Notes: generated by a model not told the origin, from the letters alone. Counted from the stretch's first letter, positions 9,557 to 19,394 are shown. The stretch: 64,000 nt of DNA from an uncultured Acidobacteriia bacterium (GCA_903875575.1 CAIQWJ010000074.1:156004-220003), one strand, 5' to 3'. Numbers and translations: made by a program.

Positions 9557-10743
9557 CGCGAAGAGTTTTGAGTTTTGAGCCGCTACGGGCGGCAAGGCTG
9601 GCGTTCCCTGCAGCGCTGGTGGCGGCGAGTCTGTTGACGGGTTGCGGCGAGAAGCCGAAGTCCGACCCCGCAGCCGAAGTGCCACCAGCTACGACCGTTG
9701 TGAACACGGGCGATGCCGGCAATATGAAGGTGGATCATCCCGAGCAGTTTCCATTAGTGGCAGCAGTGAAATACTCCGACGCCGGAACCCTGAGCGTAAC
9801 GGGTACCGTGACGCCCGACGTATCGAGAAACATTCCTGTCGTTTCGCTTGCCTCCGGACGGGTTATCGAAATCAACGCGAAGCTTGGCGACACCGTACAG
9901 AAGGGCCAGGTACTGCTCAAAGTCCAAAGCGCCGATGTCTCCGGGGCATTTGCCGGTTATCGCAGTGCCGTGGCGGATGCCAAACTGGCGGCGACCCAAC
10001 TGGACAGGGCGAAGGTGTTATTCGACAAAGGCGCGCTGGCGCAGAAGGATCTGGAAGTCGCCGAAGACGCGGACGCCAAGGCGAAGATCACAGTGGAGAA
10101 TGCATTGGAGCAGATTCGGGTGCTCGGTGCAGACGTCAATCATCCTTCGTCGACGGTGGAAATTGTGGCTCCCGCATCCGGGGTGATTACGGAGCAGAAT
10201 GTCGCGGCGGCCGGCGGCGTGAAAACGCTGGACAACTCCCCCAACCTGTTTACGATTTCGGATCTTTCCACCGTCTGGATTCTTTGCGATGTCTATGAGA
10301 ATGACCTTGGCGGAATTCATGCCGGACAGGCGGTGGATCTGCGTCTCAATGCGTATCCGGACAAGGTTTTCGCCGGCAAGGTGGGCTCCATCGGACCGAT
10401 TCTGGATCCGGCCACGCGTACAGCAAAGGTGCGCGTGGAATTGCAGAACCCCGGACTCATGCGCGTTGGCATGTTTGTAGCCGCCACCTTCCACCTGGCG
10501 GGGGGTGCGCAAGGCCGGGCTTCCGTAACGGTGCCGGCAACAGCTGTACTGCATCTGCATGACCGCGACTGGGTCTATCAATCCGCTGGCAATAATACGT
10601 TCCATCGTGTAGAAGTCAGCGGTGGCGCAATACTGGAGTCGCCTGGATCGTCAACGAAGCTGCAGGTGATCACATCCGGCCTGGCACCGGGGGACAAGGT
10701 CGTCAGCAACGCTCTCGAAATGCAGAACACTTTGGAGCAGTAA
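9553..10743 (+). CDS. RND efflux periplasmic adaptor lipoprotein (CusB/CzcB-like)
   Basis: A 396-residue membrane-fusion protein. A lipoprotein signal ends at LLTGC with the lipidated C31. A barrel-sandwich/lipoyl half (IEINAKLGDTVQKGQVLLKV, ~residues 105-122), an alpha-helical hairpin (~130-195), the second lipoyl half (~200-225) and beta-barrel/membrane-proximal domains follow in the usual order. It links the inner-membrane pump to the TolC channel. No His/Met-rich metal-binding extension is visible, so the metal cannot be assigned from this subunit. It starts inside the end of the TolC gene and stops seven bases before the pump gene. Confidence 0.92.
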   Translation: MTRRVLSFEPLRAARLAFPAALVAASLLTGCGEKPKSDPAAEVPPATTVVNTGDAGNMKVDHPEQFPLVAAVKYSDAGTLSVTGTVTPDVSRNIPVVSLASGRVIEINAKLGDTVQKGQVLLKVQSADVSGAFAGYRSAVADAKLAATQLDRAKVLFDKGALAQKDLEVAEDADAKAKITVENALEQIRVLGADVNHPSSTVEIVAPASGVITEQNVAAAGGVKTLDNSPNLFTISDLSTVWILCDVYENDLGGIHAGQAVDLRLNAYPDKVFAGKVGSIGPILDPATRTAKVRVELQNPGLMRVGMFVAATFHLAGGAQGRASVTVPATAVLHLHDRDWVYQSAGNNTFHRVEVSGGAILESPGSSTKLQVITSGLAPGDKVVSNALEMQNTLEQ

Positions 10744-10750
10744 GTCACCC

Positions 10751-13700
10751 ATGATCAATCTGCTCGTCAATTTTGCGCTCAACAATCGTTTTCTGATTCT
10801 GCTGGTCACGCTGCTGCTGCTGGTCTGGGGTGCCATCTCATTCCATAATCTGCCGGTGGAAGCTTACCCGGACGTGGCCAACAACTACGTACAGGTGATT
10901 ACACAATGGCCAGGACGCGCCGCCGAAGAAGTGGAACAGCAGGTGACGATTCCGCTCGAGATCTCCATGAACGGCATTCCGCATCTGGATCACCTGCGGT
11001 CTACGTCACTGTTCGGGCTGTCGAGCCTGATGCTGGTGTTCGACGACGACTCCACGAATGACTGGAATCGCCAGAAGGTACTGGAACGTCTTTCGCAGGT
11101 CAATCTGCCGACGGGGTTGCAGCCGCAGATTGGGTCCGACTACAGCCCGGTGGGGCAGATCTATTTCTACACGCTGACCAGCACGAATCCGCAATACGAT
11201 TTGATGGCGCTGAAATCGATTGAAGACTGGACGCTGGAGAAGCAGTTCAAGTCTGTTCCGAACGTGGTGGATGTCAGCAGTTTTGGCGGCACGGTTCGTG
11301 AGTATCAGGTGCGTGTGGACCCGGATAAGCTGGTCGCCTACGGTCTGAGCATCTCTCAGGTGGAACAGCAACTGGCGGCCAATAACGTGAACGCGGGCGG
11401 CAGCTTTATCGAAACCGGAATGCAGCAGATCAACGTCCGCGCCATTGGCCTCGCCTCGAGCGTTCGCGATATCGCGGACACGGTGATCAAGGCGCAAAAC
11501 GGTACGCCGCTCCGCATCAGGGACATTGCCACCGTGAGCCAGGGCGAAAGAATACGCCTGGGTCAGATGGGCAAGGCGTTTCTCCGGACCGATGGGAAGA
11601 TCAACGATAACAGCGATGTTGTTGCGGGTATCGTATTGCTCCGCAAAGGTGCGGACTCCGATTCGACGCTCGAAGCGATTCACGACAAGGTGAAAGAGCT
11701 GAATGAGAAGATCCTTCCGCCCGGCGTCAAGGTAGTTTCGCATCTGGACCGCAGCAATCTGCTTCACTACACGACCCACACCGTTCTGCACAACCTGACC
11801 GAGGGAATCATCCTGGTCGCGGTGATCCTGTTTATCTTCCTGGGCAATTTCCGGGGAGCGTTTATCGTGGCACTGACGATTCCGTTCTCGCTGTTATTCG
11901 CTTCGATCTGTCTGGACCTGAATAAGATTCCGGCCAATCTGCTTTCGCTGGGTGCGCTGGATTTCGGGATGGTAGTGGAAGGCGCGGTCGTCATGGTGGA
12001 GAACATCATCCGCTACATGGCGCACCATAAGAAGGAAGATGGTTCGTCAATCGTCCCGATCCGGAATGCGGCGCACGAAGTGCAGCGGCCGGTGTTTTAC
12101 TCGATTGGCATCATCATCACCGCGTACATTCCCATCTTCACGCTGCAGCGCGTCGAAGGCAGACTCTTCAAACCGATGGCGTGGACGGTGTCATTCGCAC
12201 TGCTGGGCGCGCTGATCTTCGCCATGCTGGTGGCACCGGTACTCTCCAGTTTCCTTTTCCGGGGGGCGGTTACGGAGTGGCGCAATCCACTGATGACTGG
12301 CATGACGAACGGTTATCGCTGGCTGGTGGAGCGGGCGATCCGGTTTCGATGGATCACAGTAGCGATTGCCCTCTGTGCATTCGGCACATCGGTGTGGCTG
12401 ATGGGGAGCGGTGCCATTGGCTCAGAATTCCTGCCACATCTCGACGAAGGTGCCATCTGGGCACGCGCCACCCTGGCACCCAGTGCCGGACCGACGGAAG
12501 GTACCGCGGTAATGAATCGTGCCAGGGTAATGATTGCATCATTCCCGGAAGTGGTGCAGGTGGTTTCGCAGGTGGGTCGTCCGGACGATGGCACCGATAC
12601 GACCGGTTTCTTCAATACCGAGTATTTTATAGACCTGAAGCCCAAAGAAGAGTGGCGGCCCGTTTTTCATCAGGATAAAGAAGAGTTGATCCAGGCGATG
12701 GACCGCGAACTCAGCAAGATACCCGGGGCTCTGTGGAACTATTCACAGCCGATCGCGGACAACATGGAAGAAGCGGTCAGCGGCGTGAAGGGCCAGCTTG
12801 CCATCAAGATTTACGGCGAGGACCTGAGGAAGCTGGAGGCCACGGGCGAAAAGATTCTGGAAGTCATGCACACGGTGCCCGGCGTTTCGGATCTCGGCCT
12901 GTTCCGTGTCATAGGACAACCCAACCTGGAATTCACCGTTGACCGGACCAGGGCAGCCCGCTTCGGCATCAATGTGGCGGACGTGCAGGATGCGATTGAA
13001 ACCGCTGTGGGCGGCAAGGCCGTCAGCCAGGTCCTGGAAGGTGAGCAGCGCTATGACCTGACAGTTCGTTACGAGCCGCGCTATCGGGGCACGAAACAGG
13101 CCATCGAGAGTATTCGCTTGCTTGCGCCTTCAGGTGAACGGGTGTCTCTGGCCCAGCTCTGCAATGTGCATGTACTGGACGGGGCATCGGAAATTTACCG
13201 CGAAGGTAACTCCCGTTACGTTGCGCTCAAGTACAGCGTAGTGGGTCGGGATCTCGGCAGCACGGTGGAAGAAGCGATCACCAAAGTGAATAAGCAGGTT
13301 AAACTTCCCGTGGGCTATACGATTAACTGGGCCGGCGAATATGAGAGCGCCAAGCGTTCTCAGCGTCGCCTGATGATCGTGGTCCCTATCACCCTGCTGG
13401 TGATCTGCATGATCCTCTACACGATGTTCGCCTCATTGAAATGGGTGGCACTGATTCTGGCGAATGTCGCTATGGCGCCGATCGGCGGATTGCTGGCGCT
13501 GTTATTTACAGGTACTCACTTCAGTGTTTCATCGGGTGTGGGTTTCCTCGCGCTGTTCGGCGTTTCGGTGCAAACCGGCGTAATCATGCTCGAATACATC
13601 AATCAGTTGCGCGCTCGCGGACAAACAATACTGGACGCCGCGGTGGAAGGCTCCGTCCGCAGACTGCGGCCCATCATGATGACGATGCTGGTGGCGAGTT

Positions 13701-13900
13701 TCGGCTTGCTGCCCGCGGCACTTTCGCGTGGCATCGGCTCAGATTCGCAGCGCCCTTTTGCCATTGTGATTGTTGGCGGGCTCGTCGCCGCGCTCTTGCT
13801 GGGAATCTTCCTTTTGCCTACCCTCTACGTCTGGTGCGCGAGCGAAAAAGACACCTTACCCGCGCCGGAGGCGGAGGGCGCGGAGCCCCACGGAGCGTAG
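10751..13900 (+). CDS. heavy-metal efflux RND pump (CusA/CzcA family)
   Basis: A 1049-residue inner-membrane proton/metal antiporter with the full two-fold RND layout: TM1 at residues ~10-30, a large periplasmic porter domain, TM2-7 at ~340-540, a second porter domain, and TM8-12 at ~870-1030. The TM4 proton-relay motif reads DFGMVVEGAVVMVEN, giving D404, E410 and E417; in CzcA-type pumps the middle acid is usually Asp, so E410 is a conservative change. The gene order (channel, adaptor, pump) and the SEFLPHLDEGAIW stretch in the second half support heavy-metal rather than drug efflux. Specific metal unknown. Confidence 0.93.
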   Translation: MINLLVNFALNNRFLILLVTLLLLVWGAISFHNLPVEAYPDVANNYVQVITQWPGRAAEEVEQQVTIPLEISMNGIPHLDHLRSTSLFGLSSLMLVFDDDSTNDWNRQKVLERLSQVNLPTGLQPQIGSDYSPVGQIYFYTLTSTNPQYDLMALKSIEDWTLEKQFKSVPNVVDVSSFGGTVREYQVRVDPDKLVAYGLSISQVEQQLAANNVNAGGSFIETGMQQINVRAIGLASSVRDIADTVIKAQNGTPLRIRDIATVSQGERIRLGQMGKAFLRTDGKINDNSDVVAGIVLLRKGADSDSTLEAIHDKVKELNEKILPPGVKVVSHLDRSNLLHYTTHTVLHNLTEGIILVAVILFIFLGNFRGAFIVALTIPFSLLFASICLDLNKIPANLLSLGALDFGMVVEGAVVMVENIIRYMAHHKKEDGSSIVPIRNAAHEVQRPVFYSIGIIITAYIPIFTLQRVEGRLFKPMAWTVSFALLGALIFAMLVAPVLSSFLFRGAVTEWRNPLMTGMTNGYRWLVERAIRFRWITVAIALCAFGTSVWLMGSGAIGSEFLPHLDEGAIWARATLAPSAGPTEGTAVMNRARVMIASFPEVVQVVSQVGRPDDGTDTTGFFNTEYFIDLKPKEEWRPVFHQDKEELIQAMDRELSKIPGALWNYSQPIADNMEEAVSGVKGQLAIKIYGEDLRKLEATGEKILEVMHTVPGVSDLGLFRVIGQPNLEFTVDRTRAARFGINVADVQDAIETAVGGKAVSQVLEGEQRYDLTVRYEPRYRGTKQAIESIRLLAPSGERVSLAQLCNVHVLDGASEIYREGNSRYVALKYSVVGRDLGSTVEEAITKVNKQVKLPVGYTINWAGEYESAKRSQRRLMIVVPITLLVICMILYTMFASLKWVALILANVAMAPIGGLLALLFTGTHFSVSSGVGFLALFGVSVQTGVIMLEYINQLRARGQTILDAAVEGSVRRLRPIMMTMLVASFGLLPAALSRGIGSDSQRPFAIVIVGGLVAALLLGIFLLPTLYVWCASEKDTLPAPEAEGAEPHGA

Positions 13901-13946
13901 TTGTTCAGCGCACCAGCGATGTGATGGTCGAGATGTATTGAAAGAA

Positions 13947-14210
13947 ATGGAACCGCGACTCACAGATACGAGGTCCCGGCATCGCCGCAGCGGGAAGCTC
14001 ACGGAAGGGCAGGTGCCACCGAAGTCCATGCCCTTCCCGACGTGGATTACGGTCTCCTTTGTTCTGATTATTGGCCTGATCCTCTGGATTGGCGTCCTCT
14101 CGGATGCGTCGGGCCATTTCACGATGCCGGGCAGCGGTTCGCTTCTGTACGTTGGCGGCGTGATTTGCGTAACCGTCATATTGGTTTGGCTGGATCGAAG
14201 GCAAAAGTAA
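13947..14210 (+). CDS. small membrane protein, two predicted TM helices
   Basis: An 87-residue protein: a charged N-terminal ~28 residues, then two hydrophobic segments (about 33-48, ITVSFVLIIGLILWIGV; about 63-81, LLYVGGVICVTVILVWL) and a basic tail DRRQK. An in-frame ATG at 14028 would give a 60-residue version containing just the membrane hairpin. It lies 46 bases after the RND pump on the same strand and may be a pump accessory, but no family was recognised. Confidence 0.55.
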   Translation: MEPRLTDTRSRHRRSGKLTEGQVPPKSMPFPTWITVSFVLIIGLILWIGVLSDASGHFTMPGSGSLLYVGGVICVTVILVWLDRRQK

Positions 14211-14214
14211 GCTT

Positions 14215-14870
14215 ATTAGAAGAATTTCTATTCTGGCGTTCGGAATCGTATGCCTGCTGCTGGCGGACGATCAGATACCGCAAAAACTTCAGGTTTCGAA
14301 CACTCAGAAGGCAGACTTTCCGGAAAGCGGAACACTGCACCTGAAGAATTCCACCGGGGAAGTCAGGATTGAAGGGTGGGATCAGCCCAGGGTGGAGATC
14401 ACGACCACAACCACATGGAAGTCGGCATTCACTACGAAGACATCTTCCGCCGTGCGCGATCGGGCGTCGGCGCAGTTGGCCGCAGTGAAGGTGACTACAT
14501 CGGTGCAGGGCGGCGAAGTGGTCGTGGCCACAGAGTTCCCGAGAGAGCGACGGTACCTGCCGCGTCCTTCAGTGGGAGCCAGAGACTTCGACCTCGAATA
14601 TCGCATAATGGTGCCGCGCAATGCGAAAATTCTGGTAGATCACGACGCTGGCGAGCCATCATCGTGTTGCGCGTTCCGCAGACCGCGCAGTATTCAATCG
14701 ACGCGAAGAGCCGGATCGGGGACGTAACGTCTGACCTGCCGGGTAGCGAGTCGCGTAAACACTTCGGCCATGTGTTTGTCCGGAACGCAACGGAACCGCA
14801 CGCGCTGTACCTGAGAACCGGTTTTGGCGACATCATGATCCTGCGGATTCACAGGCCGGCTGGTTTGTAG
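14215..14870 (+). pseudogene. DUF4097-like adhesin-type protein, frameshifted and lacking a normal start
   Basis: Frame 1 from 14215 reads a signal-peptide-like stretch (ISILAFGIVCLLLA) then a beta-rich region (GTLHLKNSTGEVRIEGW ... MVPRNAKILVDHDAGE) typical of DUF4097 proteins. No ATG, GTG or TTG precedes it; the only plausible initiator is ATT at 14215. Near 14650-14660 the homology jumps to frame 3, continuing as IIVLRVPQTAQYSIDAKS, RIGDVTSD and ending at the stop at 14868-14870. The residues normally between DHDAGE and the next strand are missing, so an internal deletion with frameshift is the simplest reading. Probably inactive, unless it is a sequencing error. Confidence 0.6.
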
Positions 14871-14902
14871 GCGGACACGGTTCAATATCTCCGGAAACGT
14901 AG

Positions 14903-14932
14903 AAAGGGCGACGCTTCGGCGTCGCCCTTTTT
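14903..14932 (+). terminator. rho-independent terminator (12-bp stem, TTCG loop)
   Basis: A perfect 12-bp inverted repeat (AAAGGGCGACGC and its complement) closes on a TTCG tetraloop and runs into a TTTTT tract on the plus strand; the A-rich 5' side gives a weaker T tract on the minus strand. It lies between the plus-strand efflux group and the convergent minus-strand OmpH gene, so it probably terminates both. Confidence 0.85.
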
Positions 14933-14955
14933 ACTTGCCGGTTGTTGATCGAATT

Positions 14956-15624
14956 TTATTTTGGGGCCGCTGTGGTTCCGGCGGGTCTGGCCGGAGTAGT
15001 GGCGGGGCCTGCGGCTCTCGGCACCGTTGCTGCCGGTGGCCGTGGTGCAGCGACATTCGCCGCGGGCTTCGCGGCCGGAGCCGCAGCGGCTCCACCAGCC
15101 GGATTCGCCTTGTCGTACGCAGCGATCACAGCCTGCGTGACATCCAGCGCCGTGCCGCAGCAAATCAGATTGTTGGGCTCGCTGCTGACATCGAACACGA
15201 GCATGATCTGGTTATCCTGCGCGTACTTCGTTACCACCTGGACTATTTTGCCGCCGACATCCTGCAGCATCGTCTGCTCATCCTGCTGGCTGTCCGTCGT
15301 CGCATCGTCCGTATCGCGCTGCAGGGCGGTTTTCAGGCGGGTGATCTCGGCTTCCAGCGTGGCTTTGGCTTCATCGCTGATGGTGTTCTGCTTCTTCTTG
15401 AGATCGTCCTGCTTCTGAGTAATGTCCGCAGCACGCTTCTGAAATTCAGCCTGCATCGGGACGTACTTCTTTTCGAGCTCCGCGATTTTCGCTTTGCCTT
15501 CGACAGTGTTGGCGATGGCCTGCTGCATGTTGATCAGCGCGACTTTGGTTGCCTGGGCATATAAGCCCGCGCTTGAGATCAGCGCCAGAGCCGGGGCCAG
15601 CAAAAACTTCATTTTCATATTCAT
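14956..15624 (-). CDS. OmpH/Skp family periplasmic chaperone (copy 2)
   Basis: A 222-residue protein: signal peptide in residues 1-25 (ALISSAGLYAQ), then a short beta region (KVALINMQQAIANT) and long helices forming a coiled coil at ~40-110, the trimeric Skp tentacle layout. The C-terminal ~55 residues are an Ala/Pro-rich low-complexity tail. Skp proteins hold unfolded outer-membrane proteins in the periplasm for the BAM complex, which fits the bamA gene upstream in the same unit. The start is supported by AGAGGA six bases before the first ATG; two further ATGs follow at codons 3 and 5. The paralogue next door shares its layout, including a conserved PNN in the C-terminal part. Confidence 0.85.
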   Translation of the reverse strand: MNMKMKFLLAPALALISSAGLYAQATKVALINMQQAIANTVEGKAKIAELEKKYVPMQAEFQKRAADITQKQDDLKKKQNTISDEAKATLEAEITRLKTALQRDTDDATTDSQQDEQTMLQDVGGKIVQVVTKYAQDNQIMLVFDVSSEPNNLICCGTALDVTQAVIAAYDKANPAGGAAAAPAAKPAANVAAPRPPAATVPRAAGPATTPARPAGTTAAPK

Positions 15625-15650
15625 CTCGATTCCTCTATTCTATTTCAGGG

Positions 15651-16343
15651 CTATTTTGCGGACGTTCCGGTCTTCGGGGCCGTGGTGCCAGATGTCTTTG
15701 GTGTAGTCGCTGCAGCAGGAGCCTTTGGTGTCATTGCCGCAGCCGGTTTTGGGGCCGCGGCCGGAGTCGCCGAAGCCGAGGCTTTTTCATAGGCCTGCAC
15801 GACCGGCGAAATGATATTCAACGAACCGTCCCCATAAATCATGTTGTTCGGGTTGGCGCTCGAATCCAGAACGAAATTGATCTGGTTTGCCGTCGCGTAT
15901 TCGTTGATCACCTGCTGGAGTTTCGGCATGATGGCACCCAGAAGTTTCTGCTCTTCGTCCTGAAGATCCTGCTGCGCGTCTTCCTGTTTCCGCTTGAGCG
16001 TTGTCGTGAGCGCTTCAATCTCAGCCTGCGCGGAAGCAAGAGCCGCCTGGCTCATGGTGCCCCGCCCTTTTGTGAATGCATCCTGTTTCTGCTGGATCTG
16101 TGCCTGGAGTTTATCCAGCTCTTCTTTTACAGGAGAGAACTTCGTATCGATCGCGGTAGCCGCTTTCTTGCCATCGGAAGTGGCAAGAACGGCCTTCTGC
16201 ATGTCAATGATGGCGAACTTCTGCGCGTGCGCGGTTCCGGCGCCGAGCGCCAGGGCCAGAGCGCAGAAGCCCGTCAGTTGACGGCATGTGGCCTTCAGGT
16301 TTCGTCCCGGCGTTGCTAAGTACTGCATAGTTTTGTTGAACAT
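15651..16343 (-). CDS. OmpH/Skp family periplasmic chaperone (copy 1)
   Basis: A 230-residue paralogue of the adjacent gene. The signal peptide ends in GTAHAQ, followed by KFAIIDMQKAVLATSDGKK (the family's N-terminal strand), a coiled coil, and an Ala/Pro/Lys-rich tail. The start chosen is the ATG at 16343 (MFNKTM); a longer form from 16406 is possible in the same frame but would put 21 extra residues before the signal peptide. The ribosome site is only a weak GAGA inside a 14-bp tandem repeat. It lies just after bamA on the same strand, so BamA and both chaperones are probably co-transcribed. Confidence 0.82.
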   Translation of the reverse strand: MFNKTMQYLATPGRNLKATCRQLTGFCALALALGAGTAHAQKFAIIDMQKAVLATSDGKKAATAIDTKFSPVKEELDKLQAQIQQKQDAFTKGRGTMSQAALASAQAEIEALTTTLKRKQEDAQQDLQDEEQKLLGAIMPKLQQVINEYATANQINFVLDSSANPNNMIYGDGSLNIISPVVQAYEKASASATPAAAPKPAAAMTPKAPAAATTPKTSGTTAPKTGTSAK

Positions 16344-16370
16344 TCTCAATCTCGGCTTCTCAATCTCGAC
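16343..16370. repeat. 14-bp tandem duplication at a start codon
   Basis: Two adjacent 14-base units (16343-16356 and 16357-16370) differ at one base. The first shares its end base with the ATG of the OmpH copy-1 gene, so each unit places a GAGA-type purine run upstream of a potential start. Confidence 0.7.
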
Positions 16371-16418
16371 AGGCCTGAATTTCGGCCAGCCCGCAAAAGG
16401 GATCACTACATCTTACCG

Positions 16419-19394
16419 CTAGAACGTGCGACCGATGGTAAACCGGAAACCATTCTTCTTTTCCAGATCCGGGTATGACGGCGTAACGGTATTGATCGCG
16501 TTGGCTACCGTGGCACCGTTCGGCATCGTGGAAGGATCAAAGACCAGTGGCGAACGGAGGGTCTGCTGCACTGTGGTCGGGTTGTAATAGTAATAGATAC
16601 GGAAAGGAGCCTGCACGATCGGCAGGATCACGGAGACTTCCAGACCAACGGAAGACCGGATCGCCTGCGTACCCGGAGCTATCAGAACCTTGTCCGTAAA
16701 GCCAGCCGACGGGAACTGGTAGTTGAGGCTGTTAATCTGACCCGGATTCACTTTCAGCTGATTGGTAAATACCACCTTGTTCATACCGATGTCCGCGAAG
16801 GGCGAAAGCGTGACGGGGCCAAAGATCGGAATTCGGTATTCAGCATTGATAACGGCCTGGGTATCGCCACCCGGCGTGATGATCTGGTAATAGGGGAAGG
16901 GCAGTGAGATCGTCGTGGACGTGAGCGTGCCGTTGATCAGGTTCTTTTGGGCTCGCTGTGAACCATCCGGATTGAGCACATTCACGCTGGTACTGTTCGG
17001 CAGATAGGCCACCGGGGTGATCTGGAAGAACTGAAAACCACGGACGTCGTTTTCGCCCCCGATAAATGTGCGCGCGAAAGGCGGAACCACCTTGCCCCCG
17101 TAACCGAATTCAGTGGATCCGAGGACGTGCAGAGCGATGGTGTTGTTATGCCAGCGCGGACTCCGGTGAAAGTACTGCATGTCAAACGTCGGCTTGATCA
17201 TATTGACGTTGGCACCAAGCACGCTGCCGGTGAGTTCGATGGAGGCAAAGATGCTCTTGCCCGCGGTCGGGTTCTGGTAGTTGTTGCGGGAGTTGTAATT
17301 GTAAGACGGGATGATTTTCGCCGTCTTGATTCCACTCAATGAGTTGGGACCGGATACACCCTGGAAATTCAGATAGGTGAAGTAGTTAAGTGCGCCCGTA
17401 GACTGCGTCCGAATACTGGAATCGTCATAACCAATGGATAGACCAAGGCGGGCAAAGCTGCGCTTCAGCGGGTAACTAAGAGAGAAGGCGATGCCCTTGG
17501 AATTCTGGACATAGTTCAGGACATTGGCGCTGCCGAGCGCATCATAAAATGCCGTCACATTCTGTCCGGAAAGAAGGGATTCCTGACGGCCCTGATTGTA
17601 GGAGTAGCGGCGCAGATAAACCTGAATACCCACCTGCAGCGGACGGTCAAAAAGATAGGGTTCGGTAAAGCCCGCGGAGACATTAGTCGTCAGCGTGCCG
17701 ACCTGGCCGCCAAGGCTCAGCGTCTCACCCATGCCGAGGAAGTTATTTGTCGAGTAGTTCAGCCCGACGAATGAGCCGGAGATTCCGGAGACGCCGCCGT
17801 TGAGGCTGATGGAATTCTTACCGCGCTCTTTAACCTTCAGGGTGATGTCGACCGTGTTGCCGGAGTTGCGCTTCAAATCGTAAGACTCGTTCTCTTTCAG
17901 GGTTTCGAAATAGCCGAGCTGGTTGAGCCGCAGAATACTCTGATCCCACAGATATGAGTTGTAAACGTCCCCTTCGTCCAGCAGGATCTGGCGGCGAATC
18001 ACTTTGTCGCGGGTAGTCGTGTTACCGGTGAAGTCGATGCGGCGGACGAAAAACTGCTTGCCTTCATCCACATTCATCGTGATGTTGATCTTGTCGGTAT
18101 TCGGAACCACGTCGATCTGCGGCTCGCCAACATAGTCGATGTAGCCGTACTGGCTGTAGAGCTTGGTCAGATTCTTGATGCCGTCGCGGAGTTTCTCGGT
18201 TGAGAATGTAGAACCCTGCCGCATGTTGAACGTGTACGTGAGGAAGTCGGTGGAGTGGAAAAGCTTCACGCCGGTGAAATCGATCTTGCTGAGAAAGAAC
18301 TTGCGACCCTCTTCAATCGGGATCGTGATGTCTTCGGCGCTGCCCAGATGGTTTTCTTTCAGCAGCGGAATGTGGATCTGGCCGTGCGGACCACCCGTGG
18401 GACGGAGCTTAGTCACCTGATCCAGAACTTTGGCCTCAAAATAGCCTGCTTTCTGGTAAGCGTCACGAATACGTTCCTTATCCTCTTCCAGCTTGGCTGC
18501 ATCGTACGTCTTCGGGAATAATTCCTCCAGAAAGATGGAGTGCGGAATGCCGATCGGCTTCAGATTCTTCATCGCGTTAATGATCTCGCGGCGCGTGAAA
18601 GCCTTGTTGCCGATCAAGTTAATCTGGCCAACGTCAACCTTGGGACCCTCTTCCACCACGAACGCAACTTCCATTGAGGACGGTGGGATCTGGTGCAGTT
18701 CCGGGGTGACGGTGGCAAACTGGTGTCCGCGCTCGCCAAGCAGTTCCTTAATAACAATGGCGGCGTGGTTGATGATGTTGGGATCGTACATCGATTCCTG
18801 CACCATGCCGACCTTGCGTTCCTTCAGCCTGTCCAGCACATCGGAAATGGAGGCGGACTTCAGGCCAGGATACGTAATGTTGCGGACCATCCGGCGTTCG
18901 GTGAGTACGAAGCGCAGAATCAGGCCTCCAAGATCGCCCTTTTCGGTTTCCGCGCGAATGTCGTCAAAACGGTTCGTGTTGTAAAGCGCCATGTAATCCC
19001 GGCGCATGGTCTCTTCGTTATAGACGTCACCCTTACGAGTGAAGATCAGAGCCCTGAGGGTATCCTGGGGAACGCGGCGTGCCCCACGGAACTCGATGGC
19101 CTCAATGACGTCCGGGGCCAGCGTTTCTCCGGCCGGCGTGGCGGGTGTTGCCGTCGCGGGATTGGGATTCTCAAACTGCGGGGTTTGAACGGGAGCAGCA
19201 GGCGCGCCACCAGGCAGCGCTACGGGCGGCGCGGAGGCGGGAGCCGATTGCGGTATATTTTCGAACGGATTATTCGTCTGCGGGCTGGTCCGCGGAGGAG
19301 TGCTTTGCTGAGCGAGCAGGGTCGACCCGACGGCCAACAGGCCGCTCAGACAAACCATCACTCGGATCAGGCTCACAGGCCTGAGTGAAGTCAT
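16419..19394 (-). CDS. bamA: outer membrane protein assembly factor BamA
   Basis: A 991-residue Omp85 protein. A signal peptide (~residues 1-28, ending STLLAQQ) is followed by a Pro/Ala-rich linker to ~85, then five POTRA-like modules (~95-500; e.g. IEFRGARRVPQDTLRALIF, INLIGNKAFTRREI, IDFTGVKLF, IDFTGNTTTRDKVI), then a 16-strand-type beta barrel (~510-991) ending in an aromatic residue (IGRTF). The VRGF motif of barrel loop 6 is present (GGENDVRGFQFF). It inserts and folds outer-membrane proteins. The start at 19394 follows GGAAGGAA by ten bases; an in-frame upstream ATG at 19424 adds ten residues. The two Skp-like genes downstream are expected partners. Confidence 0.95.
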   Translation of the reverse strand: MTSLRPVSLIRVMVCLSGLLAVGSTLLAQQSTPPRTSPQTNNPFENIPQSAPASAPPVALPGGAPAAPVQTPQFENPNPATATPATPAGETLAPDVIEAIEFRGARRVPQDTLRALIFTRKGDVYNEETMRRDYMALYNTNRFDDIRAETEKGDLGGLILRFVLTERRMVRNITYPGLKSASISDVLDRLKERKVGMVQESMYDPNIINHAAIVIKELLGERGHQFATVTPELHQIPPSSMEVAFVVEEGPKVDVGQINLIGNKAFTRREIINAMKNLKPIGIPHSIFLEELFPKTYDAAKLEEDKERIRDAYQKAGYFEAKVLDQVTKLRPTGGPHGQIHIPLLKENHLGSAEDITIPIEEGRKFFLSKIDFTGVKLFHSTDFLTYTFNMRQGSTFSTEKLRDGIKNLTKLYSQYGYIDYVGEPQIDVVPNTDKINITMNVDEGKQFFVRRIDFTGNTTTRDKVIRRQILLDEGDVYNSYLWDQSILRLNQLGYFETLKENESYDLKRNSGNTVDITLKVKERGKNSISLNGGVSGISGSFVGLNYSTNNFLGMGETLSLGGQVGTLTTNVSAGFTEPYLFDRPLQVGIQVYLRRYSYNQGRQESLLSGQNVTAFYDALGSANVLNYVQNSKGIAFSLSYPLKRSFARLGLSIGYDDSSIRTQSTGALNYFTYLNFQGVSGPNSLSGIKTAKIIPSYNYNSRNNYQNPTAGKSIFASIELTGSVLGANVNMIKPTFDMQYFHRSPRWHNNTIALHVLGSTEFGYGGKVVPPFARTFIGGENDVRGFQFFQITPVAYLPNSTSVNVLNPDGSQRAQKNLINGTLTSTTISLPFPYYQIITPGGDTQAVINAEYRIPIFGPVTLSPFADIGMNKVVFTNQLKVNPGQINSLNYQFPSAGFTDKVLIAPGTQAIRSSVGLEVSVILPIVQAPFRIYYYYNPTTVQQTLRSPLVFDPSTMPNGATVANAINTVTPSYPDLEKKNGFRFTIGRTF

